A stretch of DNA of 64,000 nt, taken from contig JACRLZ010000002.1 in NCBI GenBank assembly GCA_016235125.1, positions 992,001 to 1,056,000 on the forward strand, in the 5' to 3' direction. Numbering within the stretch: the stretch's first letter is position 1; every line of letters starts with the position of its first letter. The notes under the pieces were generated by a model. The model had not been told where the DNA came from and searched no databases. It saw only the letters and a list, made by a program, of their open reading frames with translations. The DNA is from Sphingobacteriales bacterium (GTDB taxonomy: Bacteria; Bacteroidota; Bacteroidia; Chitinophagales; Chitinophagaceae). Made by a program: the position numbers and the translations under genes. Below, one piece after another: positions 34,554 through 41,325 of this stretch.

Positions 34554-34834
34554 TCGTAAAACAAACCGCAGCAGATAATATTGCTGCCATTGCATGGTTT
34601 ATCGAATCCAAAGGTTTGCTTGCCACCGCAGATAAGTTTACTGATGATGCGTATGATTATTTCATCAGAATGGGTGATACAAGAAAGTCATATCCTGTTT
34701 GCAGGGAACCAGTCCGTGCTGCTATAGGATATAAATGTATTCCTTACAAGAAGAAGTACACTATTGTATTTATTGAATCAGCGACTGAATTGATTATTTG
34801 TGAGTTTATTTCATCAAAACTGATTTATTGGTAA
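34535..34834 (+). CDS. RelE/ParE-superfamily toxin (TA1)
   Basis: A 99-residue protein with the ParE-like pattern: an N-terminal helical hairpin (TAADNIAAIAWFIESKGLLATADKFTDDAYDYF) followed by beta-strands with PVRAAIGYKCIPYKKKYTIVFIES. ParE members poison gyrase and RelE members cut mRNA; which applies cannot be decided by eye. It is encoded with the overlapping antitoxin between repeat copies A and B. Confidence 0.75.
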   Translation: MGYRKVIVKQTAADNIAAIAWFIESKGLLATADKFTDDAYDYFIRMGDTRKSYPVCREPVRAAIGYKCIPYKKKYTIVFIESATELIICEFISSKLIYW

Positions 34835-34990
34835 CCCGTTCTCCTGAGTGTTCTCTGCCAGTAATAATTTTAAAATCTTTAGGAAAGTTGTCATGAGCCT
34901 GCCTGTCGGCAGACAGGTTTCCCGAAATCATACCGAAATCATCGGCACAGGTGCACCTCATGACTGAAAAGCAAATTATAAAACAACTCC
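34835..34990 (+). repeat. Island repeat, copy B (head, hairpin and body; no tail)
   Basis: It starts one base after the TA1 toxin stop with CCCGTTCTCCTGAGTGTTC and runs to AAAACAACTCC. The hairpin CCTGTC/GACAGG (34902-34917) sits where copy A has a different stem. The tail motif CCCCTAACACATACCATCGC is missing. Confidence 0.82.
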
Positions 34991-35029
34991 GGGTATATAT
35001 GTACCCCTTTCATAAGTAAAGAAGTTGAT

Positions 35030-35500
35030 TTAAGTCAATTGTCCGTCCTCTTTCTTTTTATTCAAAATTGCAACTAAAGAATAGTTTGCTCCAAGTACAA
35101 GCAAACACAGCATAAAGAATTCTATTACCGTCCACAAATTCCAATGAAGAACTATACCCCAAAGTTCTCTTATTCCTAAAAAAACATTGACAATAAATGT
35201 TAATACTGAAACGACTACTATGAAGCCGTTTATTGGGAGTTTTCTAAATATCAATCCTATTAAAAGACTGAATGCAACACTCAGGGACAGAGTAACAAAC
35301 CATATTACTATACTTGCCGCAGCTATCAAGACGAATACTTTCATGACAATAGAAAGCCTATTAAGCCAGTTCAACACATCAAACAAAATATTATTGAAAC
35401 ACCATTTAAGGGCTAAGTTTATCAGGATTGCAAATGGGATTAACAGGATAGTATAGGCAATACATATCCATATCTGTTTGGCGGAAAGAGGCTCTTTCAT
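35030..35500 (-). CDS. Uncharacterised four-helix membrane protein
   Basis: A 156-residue protein that I do not recognise. It has about four hydrophobic segments (WICIAYTILLIPFAILINLAL; VFVLIAAASIVIWFVTLSLSVAFSLLIG; GFIVVVSVLTFIVNVFLG; EFFMLCLLVLGANYSLVAIL) and a charged C-terminus (NKKKEDGQLT). It lies between repeat B and the divergent two-gene operon. No immunity or toxin motif is visible. Confidence 0.6.
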   Translation of the reverse strand: MKEPLSAKQIWICIAYTILLIPFAILINLALKWCFNNILFDVLNWLNRLSIVMKVFVLIAAASIVIWFVTLSLSVAFSLLIGLIFRKLPINGFIVVVSVLTFIVNVFLGIRELWGIVLHWNLWTVIEFFMLCLLVLGANYSLVAILNKKKEDGQLT

Positions 35501-35550
35501 TTAGGTGGTTTTTGGTTAGGCAAAAGGTATGACATATAGCAGTCTAAATT

Positions 35551-35601
35551 TTTGGTTATCATTTTTTTATTCTAACTTTGACGGTCAGTTGGTCAAAGTT
35601 A
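35551..35601 (+). promoter_or_regulatory. Promoter with 10-bp operator palindrome for the DUF1828-type operon
   Basis: TTTG at 35551-35554 and TAACTTTG at 35573-35580 are 18 bases apart and match the Bacteroidota -33/-7 pair exactly. The -7 box is itself the left arm of a perfect inverted repeat, TAACTTTGAC (35573-35582) and GTCAAAGTTA (35592-35601), with a 9-base spacer. A repressor bound here would cover the -7 box and start site. The regulator is not known. Confidence 0.68.
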
Positions 35602-35660
35602 CTCTGAATTTTTGTTTCGCTATTTGACATGAAATTTATTTGGCATACTTTGAGTGTGCT

Positions 35661-36140
35661 ATGTATACGCCAGAATTAATTGAGGAATTAATTAACTGTC
35701 AAAAGAAAATTACAGAGGGCGTTAAGACGTCTCCTTGGGGTAGGGGATATACTAAAAAGGAGTTTAAACTTAGTTCAATAGATGACCAATATTTATTTCG
35801 TGGGTTTATGAATCAAAACGATGCCTTTCAGGAGGACTATTCTATTGGATTAGTGTATGAGCCGAAAGGAGAAAAGGGAAGGGTTTGTTTGCTTAGGGTT
35901 AATGGTTTACATGGCGGCACAAAAGTTATTCCGCATCATGCATATTGTCATGAACATACAGCTTTAGCGGAAGATTTGAATAATGGGATTAAGAGGGAAA
36001 AAAATATTATTAAAGTAGATAATTATACAACGATGGAAGAAGCTATACAACACTATGTAAAAAGGATAAATATAGTCCTTCAAGATAGGAGAAAGCATTT
36101 TCCGACTCCCGTACCCCCTGCTACAACATTATTTGACTAA
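35661..36140 (+). CDS. Uncharacterised protein, first gene of the DUF1828-type pair
   Basis: A 159-residue protein. Start 35661 (ATG, MYTPELIEELINCQKKI) is preferred to a TTG seven codons upstream. It contains RGYTKKEFKLSSID, SIGLVYEPKGEKGRVCLLRVNGLHGG and HAYCHEHTALAEDLNNGIKR. This resembles the small proteins (DUF6978-like) found next to DUF1828 genes, but I hold that family name only loosely. No catalytic motif is certain, though the H/C-rich PHHAYCHEH segment could bind metal. The next gene starts 16 bases after its stop. Confidence 0.62.
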   Translation: MYTPELIEELINCQKKITEGVKTSPWGRGYTKKEFKLSSIDDQYLFRGFMNQNDAFQEDYSIGLVYEPKGEKGRVCLLRVNGLHGGTKVIPHHAYCHEHTALAEDLNNGIKREKNIIKVDNYTTMEEAIQHYVKRINIVLQDRRKHFPTPVPPATTLFD

Positions 36141-36156
36141 GGAGATTTTTAATAAA

Positions 36157-36912
36157 ATGGAAGCCATTTTTGAAGCCATAAAGAAAAGTTTTAACAACAA
36201 GATAAAAGTTGAAACAAAAAGGCCGAATATATTTCAGCTTTATCTTCCCCTCTATCATGAGGACGGAGATATGATTGATATTTATTTAGAAAAAAGCAGG
36301 GATAACTCTTTCGTCATTGCGGATCACGGGAAGACACTTCAAAGGCTTTCTTACGAATTTGATATAGATACTCCCAATAAAGAAACTATTCTTGAAAAGA
36401 TATTACTTGAGAATGGCTTAAACGAAAGGAACGGCAATATATTCATGCCAACAACTTCCCAAACTATATTCACCGATTTACTCCATGTTACGAATGCCTA
36501 TTCAAAGATTGGTAGTATGAAGTATTTCAAAAGGGAAATGTTAGAAAGCCTGTTTATTGAGATGCTCGAAGAATATATATTTTCAGAACTGGTTGACTTC
36601 AATCCTAAGTCTAAAGTTGTACCAATGCCAGCCAGCCCGGAGTATGAAGTTGATTATTCTTTTTCACCTAATGGCCATCCTGTTTATTTAATGGGCATTA
36701 AGCATCCGAGTCAAGCCAAATTGGCTACAATTAATTTTATGGCTTTTAAATTAGCCAAATTGAATTTTAGGGGCTGGGTAGTTTATGAGTCCTTTGAAAG
36801 CCTTGGCAAATCGGATATATCAAGGTTATCAAATGCGAGTGAAAAACAATTCACTTCATTCAATAATTTTAAGGAAGATATTAGGTATTATCTTGAAAAA
36901 GAAAGGAACTAA
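36157..36912 (+). CDS. DUF1828/DUF1829-domain protein
   Basis: A 251-residue protein. The N-terminal half contains FQLYLPLYHEDGDMIDIYLE and SFVIADHGKTLQRLSYEF, the DUF1828 pattern; the C-terminal half (EVDYSFSPNGHPVYLMGIKHPSQAKLATINFMAFK) resembles DUF1829. The start at 36157 has a good ribosome site, AAGGAG, 12 bases before the ATG; a TTG at 36133 overlapping the previous stop is less likely. The function is unknown. Its place in an island beside restriction and toxin genes, behind a strong operator, makes a defence or phage-related role plausible but unproven. Confidence 0.7.
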   Translation: MEAIFEAIKKSFNNKIKVETKRPNIFQLYLPLYHEDGDMIDIYLEKSRDNSFVIADHGKTLQRLSYEFDIDTPNKETILEKILLENGLNERNGNIFMPTTSQTIFTDLLHVTNAYSKIGSMKYFKREMLESLFIEMLEEYIFSELVDFNPKSKVVPMPASPEYEVDYSFSPNGHPVYLMGIKHPSQAKLATINFMAFKLAKLNFRGWVVYESFESLGKSDISRLSNASEKQFTSFNNFKEDIRYYLEKERN

Positions 36913-36937
36913 AAAAGTGAAGAAGAAGCAATCCCCA

Positions 36938-37063
36938 ATGGAAAAACTTACTCAAGGATATGAGAAGTTTATAAAAGGCCAGGAATTAAAAAAGGACGGC
37001 AAAACGTCCTTTGATAAAACAGTAAAAAAAGCAGCGAACCCTAAACAACGTGCCTCAAAATAA
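36938..37063 (+). CDS. Small lysine-rich basic protein
   Basis: A 41-residue protein from ATG 36938 (MEKLTQGYEKFIKGQEL, then KKDGKTSFDKTVKKAANPK and QRASK). A GTG at 36917 would add seven lysine-rich residues. It starts 26 bases after the DUF1828-type gene and is probably co-transcribed with it. It could bind nucleic acid, judging only by charge. Its last 23 bases overlap the end of the convergent transposase gene. Confidence 0.45.
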   Translation: MEKLTQGYEKFIKGQELKKDGKTSFDKTVKKAANPKQRASK

Positions 37064-37922
37064 TATCAAACATTTCTGCCTGCCTATCTCTGTTCATATA
37101 TCTGAACGCAACTTCATCAGCATATAATTGCAAATATTTAGCGTCACAATGAATATGCGTTCCCTTAATCGTTCTCTTTAGTTGACTCCAAAAGCCTTCT
37201 ATGGTATTCGTATGCCATTCATCCCGCTTGTATTCACCAGCACTATGATTAATTGTTTCATGCGCTGTAAATTCAATGTCAAGACCCTCATAGCCTGTAT
37301 GACTATCAGTAACCAATGTGGCATCAGTTGAAACATTATCTCTTACACGTTCTTTAAATGACTTGCCGGGAAACATTACTTCAGTTCTTACTAATCCGTC
37401 CCGTGACACAAAACCCATTACACCTGTTTTATTATCTTTAAATGTATTGTTAGCATCTATCATTGATGCTCTTTTCTTTTTAGTCATGTTCTCAGCCTTC
37501 ATGCCGAAATAACTTTCGTCAGCTTCAACAATACCAGTTAGCTTTTCAACCTTCATATTAGCCATAAGTTTCTTTACTTGGTGGCACATTCTTAATGCAG
37601 TCTTATAGCAAACATTTAGTTGCCTTTCTACCTCTTTTGCTGCAACTCCATTGCGTGTCGTAGTTTGTAAGAAGATAAGATAAAACCAATGCGTTAATGG
37701 TGTAGATGAATTATGAAATACTGTATTGGCCGTAGGGCATAGCTGGTATGCACAGCAAGGACATTGATAAACTCTCCTGCCTTTTACTTTGGTAAATGGT
37801 TTATCGCTGTCACATTTAGGACACACAAGGTTTTTATACCTTAATTCATACAGTCTATGCAGGCAAGTATCATTGTCCGGGAAATCATTCCTAAACTGTG
37901 TTATTGTATATTTATTGTTCAT
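37041..37922 (-). CDS. IS1595-family (ISXO2-like) transposase
   Basis: A 293-residue transposase with an N-terminal zinc ribbon (C34-P-K-C37 and C54..C57), followed by the ISXO2-like catalytic core (GIVEADESYFGM, DSHTGYEGL, HTNTIEGFWSQLKRTIKG). The acidic residues in EADES, VTDSH and NTIEG are candidates for the active site. No terminal inverted repeats or target duplication could be recognised around it, so it may be an element that has lost its ends or a domesticated transposase. Two small genes upstream on the same strand share its upstream 20-bp motif. Confidence 0.88.
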   Translation of the reverse strand: MNNKYTITQFRNDFPDNDTCLHRLYELRYKNLVCPKCDSDKPFTKVKGRRVYQCPCCAYQLCPTANTVFHNSSTPLTHWFYLIFLQTTTRNGVAAKEVERQLNVCYKTALRMCHQVKKLMANMKVEKLTGIVEADESYFGMKAENMTKKKRASMIDANNTFKDNKTGVMGFVSRDGLVRTEVMFPGKSFKERVRDNVSTDATLVTDSHTGYEGLDIEFTAHETINHSAGEYKRDEWHTNTIEGFWSQLKRTIKGTHIHCDAKYLQLYADEVAFRYMNRDRQAEMFDIILRHVV

Positions 37923-37941
37923 AGTTTAATACTTTCAACTA
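37922..37941. promoter_or_regulatory. 20-bp shared motif, copy 1 (at the transposase start)
   Basis: TAGTTTAATACTTTCAACTA overlaps the first base of the transposase start codon. It matches 17 of 20 positions with copy 2 and has near-palindromic ends (TAGTTT and CAACTA, 8-base spacer). Confidence 0.6.
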
Positions 37942-37965
37942 ATTTAATTAAAAAAATATAGACTG

Positions 37966-38148
37966 CTATTTGCGTCTATTTGTTACGGGAATACCTTTGT
38001 ACATAGATGCGTCAACGAATTTCACACCGTCAACAGTCACTAATTCCATGCGTCCCTCTTTCACTAATTTATATATGTAGGCTGGTGTCACATTGTGACC
38101 TAAAGCGAAGTTCTTAACAGTTTTGAGCCATTTAAGATTTACAGCCAT
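37966..38148 (-). CDS. Small helix-turn-helix (excisionase-like) protein
   Basis: A 60-residue protein from ATG 38148 (MAVNLKWLKTVKNFALGHNV..). The segment VTPAYIYKLVKEGRMELVTVDGVKFVD has the shape of a MerR/excisionase-type helix-turn-helix with a following beta-hairpin. An upstream in-frame ATG at 38190 is rejected because it would lie inside the promoter. It may regulate the neighbouring transposase and itself through the 20-bp motif. Confidence 0.65.
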   Translation of the reverse strand: MAVNLKWLKTVKNFALGHNVTPAYIYKLVKEGRMELVTVDGVKFVDASMYKGIPVTNRRK

Positions 38149-38193
38149 ATAGCAAATATAGGTAAATAAATGATAGTTGCAAACTTTCAACTA
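38149..38193 (-). promoter_or_regulatory. Promoter of the HTH gene with 20-bp shared motif, copy 2
   Basis: On the minus strand TTTG is followed, after 19 bases, by TATATTTG just before the ATG: a textbook Bacteroidota promoter. The motif TAGTTGCAAACTTTCAACTA (plus strand, 38174-38193) covers the -33 box and is a perfect 6-bp palindrome (TAGTTG/CAACTA) with an 8-base spacer. Confidence 0.7.
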
Positions 38194-38202
38194 AATATTT
38201 TT

Positions 38203-38694
38203 TTATTCGTATATCACATTGCTGGCTTGATAGAATAAATCAAAGCCTTCTGGCTTGTATTCATCCATTAATTGACCATTTCTAACCCAATCCTTTTTAA
38301 CCCATAATATGCCCCGATGTGAGTCAATTAACTTTAGCATCTGCAATATCTTTGACTGTTGGAGGCCACGAACAACGTCCCGGATTTTGTACCTGCTGCC
38401 CGTCAATTTGGTAAATTCATTCTGTATCTGGCTTAATTTGGATGCCTTACCTAATATCTCAAATATTCTAAGTATTTGAACTTTAACATCGGTAGACGTA
38501 GAAATGGAAACAGGTTTAACAGGCTCTTTACTTGCTATTGTTGTTTCAAGCTGTTTAGTATTGTCGCCGCTAATTTCATTTGAATAATCCACATTCTTAA
38601 TCCTCTTAATTATCCTATCAACTTGCATTATCTTATCATGCAGTTCATCCCTTTCTCTTTGCATTGCTGCTAATATTACTTCTTTATCATTCAT
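38203..38694 (-). CDS. Coiled-coil/winged-helix-like protein next to the transposase
   Basis: A 163-residue protein that I do not recognise as a named family. Residues 1-35 look like a coiled coil (MQRERDELHDKIMQVDRIIKRI), a polar linker follows, and residues about 70-130 resemble a winged helix (VQILRIFEILGKASKLSQIQ, KIRDVVRGLQQSKILQML). Together with the preceding small HTH gene and the transposase it forms a three-gene minus-strand set sharing an upstream motif. A regulator or accessory factor of transposition is possible. Confidence 0.55.
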   Translation of the reverse strand: MNDKEVILAAMQRERDELHDKIMQVDRIIKRIKNVDYSNEISGDNTKQLETTIASKEPVKPVSISTSTDVKVQILRIFEILGKASKLSQIQNEFTKLTGSRYKIRDVVRGLQQSKILQMLKLIDSHRGILWVKKDWVRNGQLMDEYKPEGFDLFYQASNVIYE

Positions 38695-38700
38695 AATACA

Positions 38701-38720
38701 AAGTTCACAACTATCAACTA
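38701..38720. promoter_or_regulatory. 20-bp shared motif, copy 3
   Basis: AAGTTCACAACTATCAACTA lies seven bases upstream of the 38694 start. It matches copy 2 at 15 of 20 positions, with the right half CAACTA intact and the left half degenerate. Confidence 0.5.
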
Positions 38721-38790
38721 ACTATCCTAACCATTTTCGAGAGTTAGGGGAGCTTGGGGAAGCATTTATGAAAGGAATACACATACACCC

Positions 38791-38856
38791 AACTCCGTAG
38801 CCCGGAGAGTCCTCCCCTAACACATACCATCGCAGTGAAACCCGCCTATGAACAAG
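38791..38856 (+). repeat. Island repeat, copy D (tail part)
   Basis: AACTCCGTAG.. followed by CCCCTAACACATACCATCGC and CCTATGAACAAG, matching the end of copies A and C. The head and hairpin are absent. It lies just before the second toxin-antitoxin pair. The surrounding 252-base gap shows no gene. Confidence 0.78.
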
Positions 38857-38947
38857 CTTTGTTCATTCCTATATTGAAAATGAATTAAATTTGGAACAAG
38901 CAGTTGCGGCGTACAACTGTTGCAGGTAATGCCAGCAGAAACTCTAA

Positions 38948-39214
38948 TTAAGGAAAAATTTTATAAATGTCTTTTCGGTGAACAAATCGCCCAAGCAGGA
39001 TTGTTGAATTTTCGTAAAAGAAACCTAATCTATAATCACCGACCCTTGTTCGATAAGCAGTTTTATGACCTTTTAATTTTTTTGTATTCGGGATATTAGC
39101 AAGTGACCCGGAATTTTCCATTAAATCAATAACCCGGAGTAATGCCTGTTTGACAGGTCTTGTCTTTAGATCATCAATATCCCTGGAAAATTTCTTTGAA
39201 AATTCAACTTTCAT
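38948..39214 (-). CDS. RelE-superfamily toxin (TA2)
   Basis: An 88-residue protein (MKVEFSKKFSRDIDDLKTRP..) with the RelE/YafQ-like order of helix pair and beta-sheet: KKLKGHKTAYRTRVGDYRLGFFYENSTILLGRFVHRKDIYKIFP. The R-x-G-D-Y-R-L segment and C-terminal HRKDIY are characteristic of mRNA-cleaving members. It overlaps its antitoxin by one base and lies between repeat copies D and C. Confidence 0.87.
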   Translation of the reverse strand: MKVEFSKKFSRDIDDLKTRPVKQALLRVIDLMENSGSLANIPNTKKLKGHKTAYRTRVGDYRLGFFYENSTILLGRFVHRKDIYKIFP

Positions 39215-39411
39215 CAGGTGGACAGCTTTTTCATTATTTCTGTTCGGCTTGCCCGTTTAGTTTTATCAACCTGTCGCATCAACTTAGACATACCAATATC
39301 TTCAAGTTCTTCCTGATTTATTGTTGAAGAACCCACACCTAATTTCTTGAGTAAGTCTGTAACAAATTTTAATTCATTACTATTTTTTGGAGTGACTACT
39401 ATTGCTTTCAT
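39214..39411 (-). CDS. Antitoxin (TA2)
   Basis: A 65-residue protein (MKAIVVTPKNSNELKFVTDLLKKLGV..) encoded immediately before the toxin with a one-base overlap. An N-terminal beta-strand and helices followed by a basic tail (QVDKTKRASRTEIMKKL) fit small Bacteroidota antitoxins that pair with RelE-type toxins. It is assigned by position and length. Confidence 0.75.
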   Translation of the reverse strand: MKAIVVTPKNSNELKFVTDLLKKLGVGSSTINQEELEDIGMSKLMRQVDKTKRASRTEIMKKLST

Positions 39412-39474
39412 AGGCCAAATATACTAAAAATGGCACTGCCTGCAACAAGGGGCTTTCAAACTTCAGGACGATAC

Positions 39475-39706
39475 AAACACATACCATCGCAGTGAAATTC
39501 CCCGTTCTCCTGAGTGTTCTCTGTCAGTAATAATTTTAAAATCTTTAGGAAAGTTGTCAAGAGCCTGCCTGCCGGCAGACAGGTTTCCCGAAATCATCGG
39601 GACAGGTGCAATTCATGACTGAAAAGCAAATTATAAAATAACTCCGTAACACAACAAGACCACCCCTAACACATACCATCGCAATAAGACTCACCTATAA
39701 ACAAAA
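39475..39706 (+). repeat. Island repeat, copy C (complete) with an extra partial tail in front
   Basis: A partial tail (ACACATACCATCGCAGTGAA) begins at about 39475, then a full copy: head from about 39501 (CCCGTTCTCCTGAGTGTTC), hairpins CCTGCC/GACAGG (39568-39583) and TCCCGA/TCGGGA (39586-39602), body (TTCATGACTGAAAAGC) and tail (CCCCTAACACATACCATCGC..CCTATAAACAA). It ends at the beta-helix gene and closes the island on the right. Confidence 0.85.
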
Positions 39707-39709
39707 TTG

Positions 39710-40546
39710 TCACTGCTGAATCACCACCGTCGGCGTCACTCCCTGCGAAGCATTCCCCGTCACAGAATTATTTTTAGCCGAAGTTATCGTACCAGGTCCT
39801 TTCAAAGCTGTAGCATTATTTGTTATAATATTTCCTGATAGATGAGCCGTTGCTCCTGTTTTCGACTCCACTCCTGTACCGCAACCTGAAATAACAGAAT
39901 TGCTGACCGTAGCCGTTCCGCTGGCAATATTAATTCCTGTAGTCGTGATTCCCTGAATATGACATCCATCTATAACGGTAAACCCAACAGCGCCTGTAGA
40001 ACCTGAAGGACCGGTATAGCTGATCCCTCCATTGGTATTAGTAATAGTTGTGTTGTTGATCATTATGTCGGCTGCCGTAGTCGAATTGTTGAAATCAATT
40101 CCATTGGCTGAGAAATTGGACAGCGTACAGTTTTCAACAAGTAGCTTTTTAACAGCGATTACCCGGATACCATTTGTTCCCAATGTGGTGCCCGCCCCAT
40201 TAATGGAGAAATTGCGGATCGTCACCAGTCCACCCGGTGCATTAACGATAATTCCATTTGTTGCGCTGGAAAGTATCGAGCCGATAATACCCCCGCCATC
40301 AATCGTAATTGATTTGGTAATGGTGACAGCGCCAAATCCTCCGGGATCAAGGATATTGATCTCTCCACCAGTGGCCGTTTTGCTGATAGCGCCTGCCAAT
40401 GTTTTACAAGGAGCAGTACGGCTGCAGGGGTTTACATCATCCCCCACGCCGGATACCCAGGTGCGGGTAGCCTGTGCCATTGCTATCATACTTGCAAAAG
40501 AGAAACTCAATGCAAGAAAAAAACGGTTGATGTTGTATGCTTTCAT
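39710..40546 (-). CDS. Secreted right-handed parallel beta-helix protein
   Basis: A 278-residue protein from ATG 40546 (MKAYNINRFFLALSFSFASMIAMAQA signal peptide); 24 further upstream codons are open but unlikely to be used. The mature part opens TRTWVSGVGDDVNPCSRTAPCKTL and continues with short repeating strands (ITIDGGG, VTIRNFSINGAG, LLVENCTLSNFSANGIDF, AHLSGNIITNN) typical of pectate-lyase-like beta-helices. The DxxxNPCSR..PCKT opening is seen in other secreted beta-helix proteins. No catalytic residues are identifiable; binding or structural roles are possible. Confidence 0.8.
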   Translation of the reverse strand: MKAYNINRFFLALSFSFASMIAMAQATRTWVSGVGDDVNPCSRTAPCKTLAGAISKTATGGEINILDPGGFGAVTITKSITIDGGGIIGSILSSATNGIIVNAPGGLVTIRNFSINGAGTTLGTNGIRVIAVKKLLVENCTLSNFSANGIDFNNSTTAADIMINNTTITNTNGGISYTGPSGSTGAVGFTVIDGCHIQGITTTGINIASGTATVSNSVISGCGTGVESKTGATAHLSGNIITNNATALKGPGTITSAKNNSVTGNASQGVTPTVVIQQ

Positions 40547-40629
40547 GTCTTTGATTTTATAGTAAAGTACATGATTTCTCTGAATAGTGATACATAGCTT
40601 ATCTTCCCCCTTTAACAAAAACCAACCGA

Positions 40630-41322
40630 ATGTGTTTCTCTGCTACAGCTAGTTTCGGAGCCGGCGCAATATTGGGAGTTGTTGGCATTATTGCTGTAGC
40701 AAAAGCAAAAACAAAGCCTCAAAGAGTATTTGCGACCATCCCACTGATCTTCGCAGTGCAGCAATTAACAGAGGGAATACTTTGGCTTTCTTTGAAAAAT
40801 GCTGAACTGCTGTCCTGGCAACCCTTACTTACTTATATATACCTTGTATTTGCCATGGCCGTCTGGCCGCTATGGGTTCCGCTTACCATCCGGTTGCTTG
40901 AAAAAGATAAAAAACGCAAAAGAATAATGAACGCATTAGTAGCGATTGGTGCAGCTGTTTCTATTATCGTTACCCTTGTACTTTCCATTTATCCTGTTGA
41001 AGTGATGACTCCACTATGCCTTACTTGTCCTGTGTCTCCCACACCGGGCATTCGTAATCACCTCCATTATGAATTCACTTTCCCTGCTGCAGCAAAAAGC
41101 CTGATAGGAATGTTCACGGTACTTTACATAATGGCGACCATCGTTACTCCTTTTATATCCGGTATTAAAAAAATGAAATGGCTCGGTGTCGTTTTCCTTG
41201 TTTCCTATCTTTTCGCTGTCATCTTTTACAACAACTTTGTTGTTTCGGTATGGTGCTTTTTTGCTGCCCTGCTGAGTTTTGTGGTGCTATGGATAATACT
41301 GGAGTTGCGAAAGACAGCTTAA
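40630..41322 (+). CDS. DUF6629-type multi-spanning membrane protein
   Basis: A 230-residue protein with about seven membrane segments. It starts MCFSATASFGAGAILGVVG and contains FAVQQLTEGILWL, a pattern I associate with the DUF6629 family. The function is unknown. It ends three bases before the end of the convergent desaturase gene. Confidence 0.75.
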   Translation: MCFSATASFGAGAILGVVGIIAVAKAKTKPQRVFATIPLIFAVQQLTEGILWLSLKNAELLSWQPLLTYIYLVFAMAVWPLWVPLTIRLLEKDKKRKRIMNALVAIGAAVSIIVTLVLSIYPVEVMTPLCLTCPVSPTPGIRNHLHYEFTFPAAAKSLIGMFTVLYIMATIVTPFISGIKKMKWLGVVFLVSYLFAVIFYNNFVVSVWCFFAALLSFVVLWIILELRKTA

Positions 41323-41325
41323 GGA

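Noticed and set aside
37041..38760. Complete insertion sequence with terminal inverted repeats around the transposase
   Set aside because: Comparing both flanks by eye gave no convincing inverted ends or target duplication.
34114..39706. The island repeats as classical integron attC sites
   Set aside because: No RYYYAAC/GTTRRRY core pair at the repeat ends and no integrase gene in the window. Only the cassette-like layout is kept as a finding.
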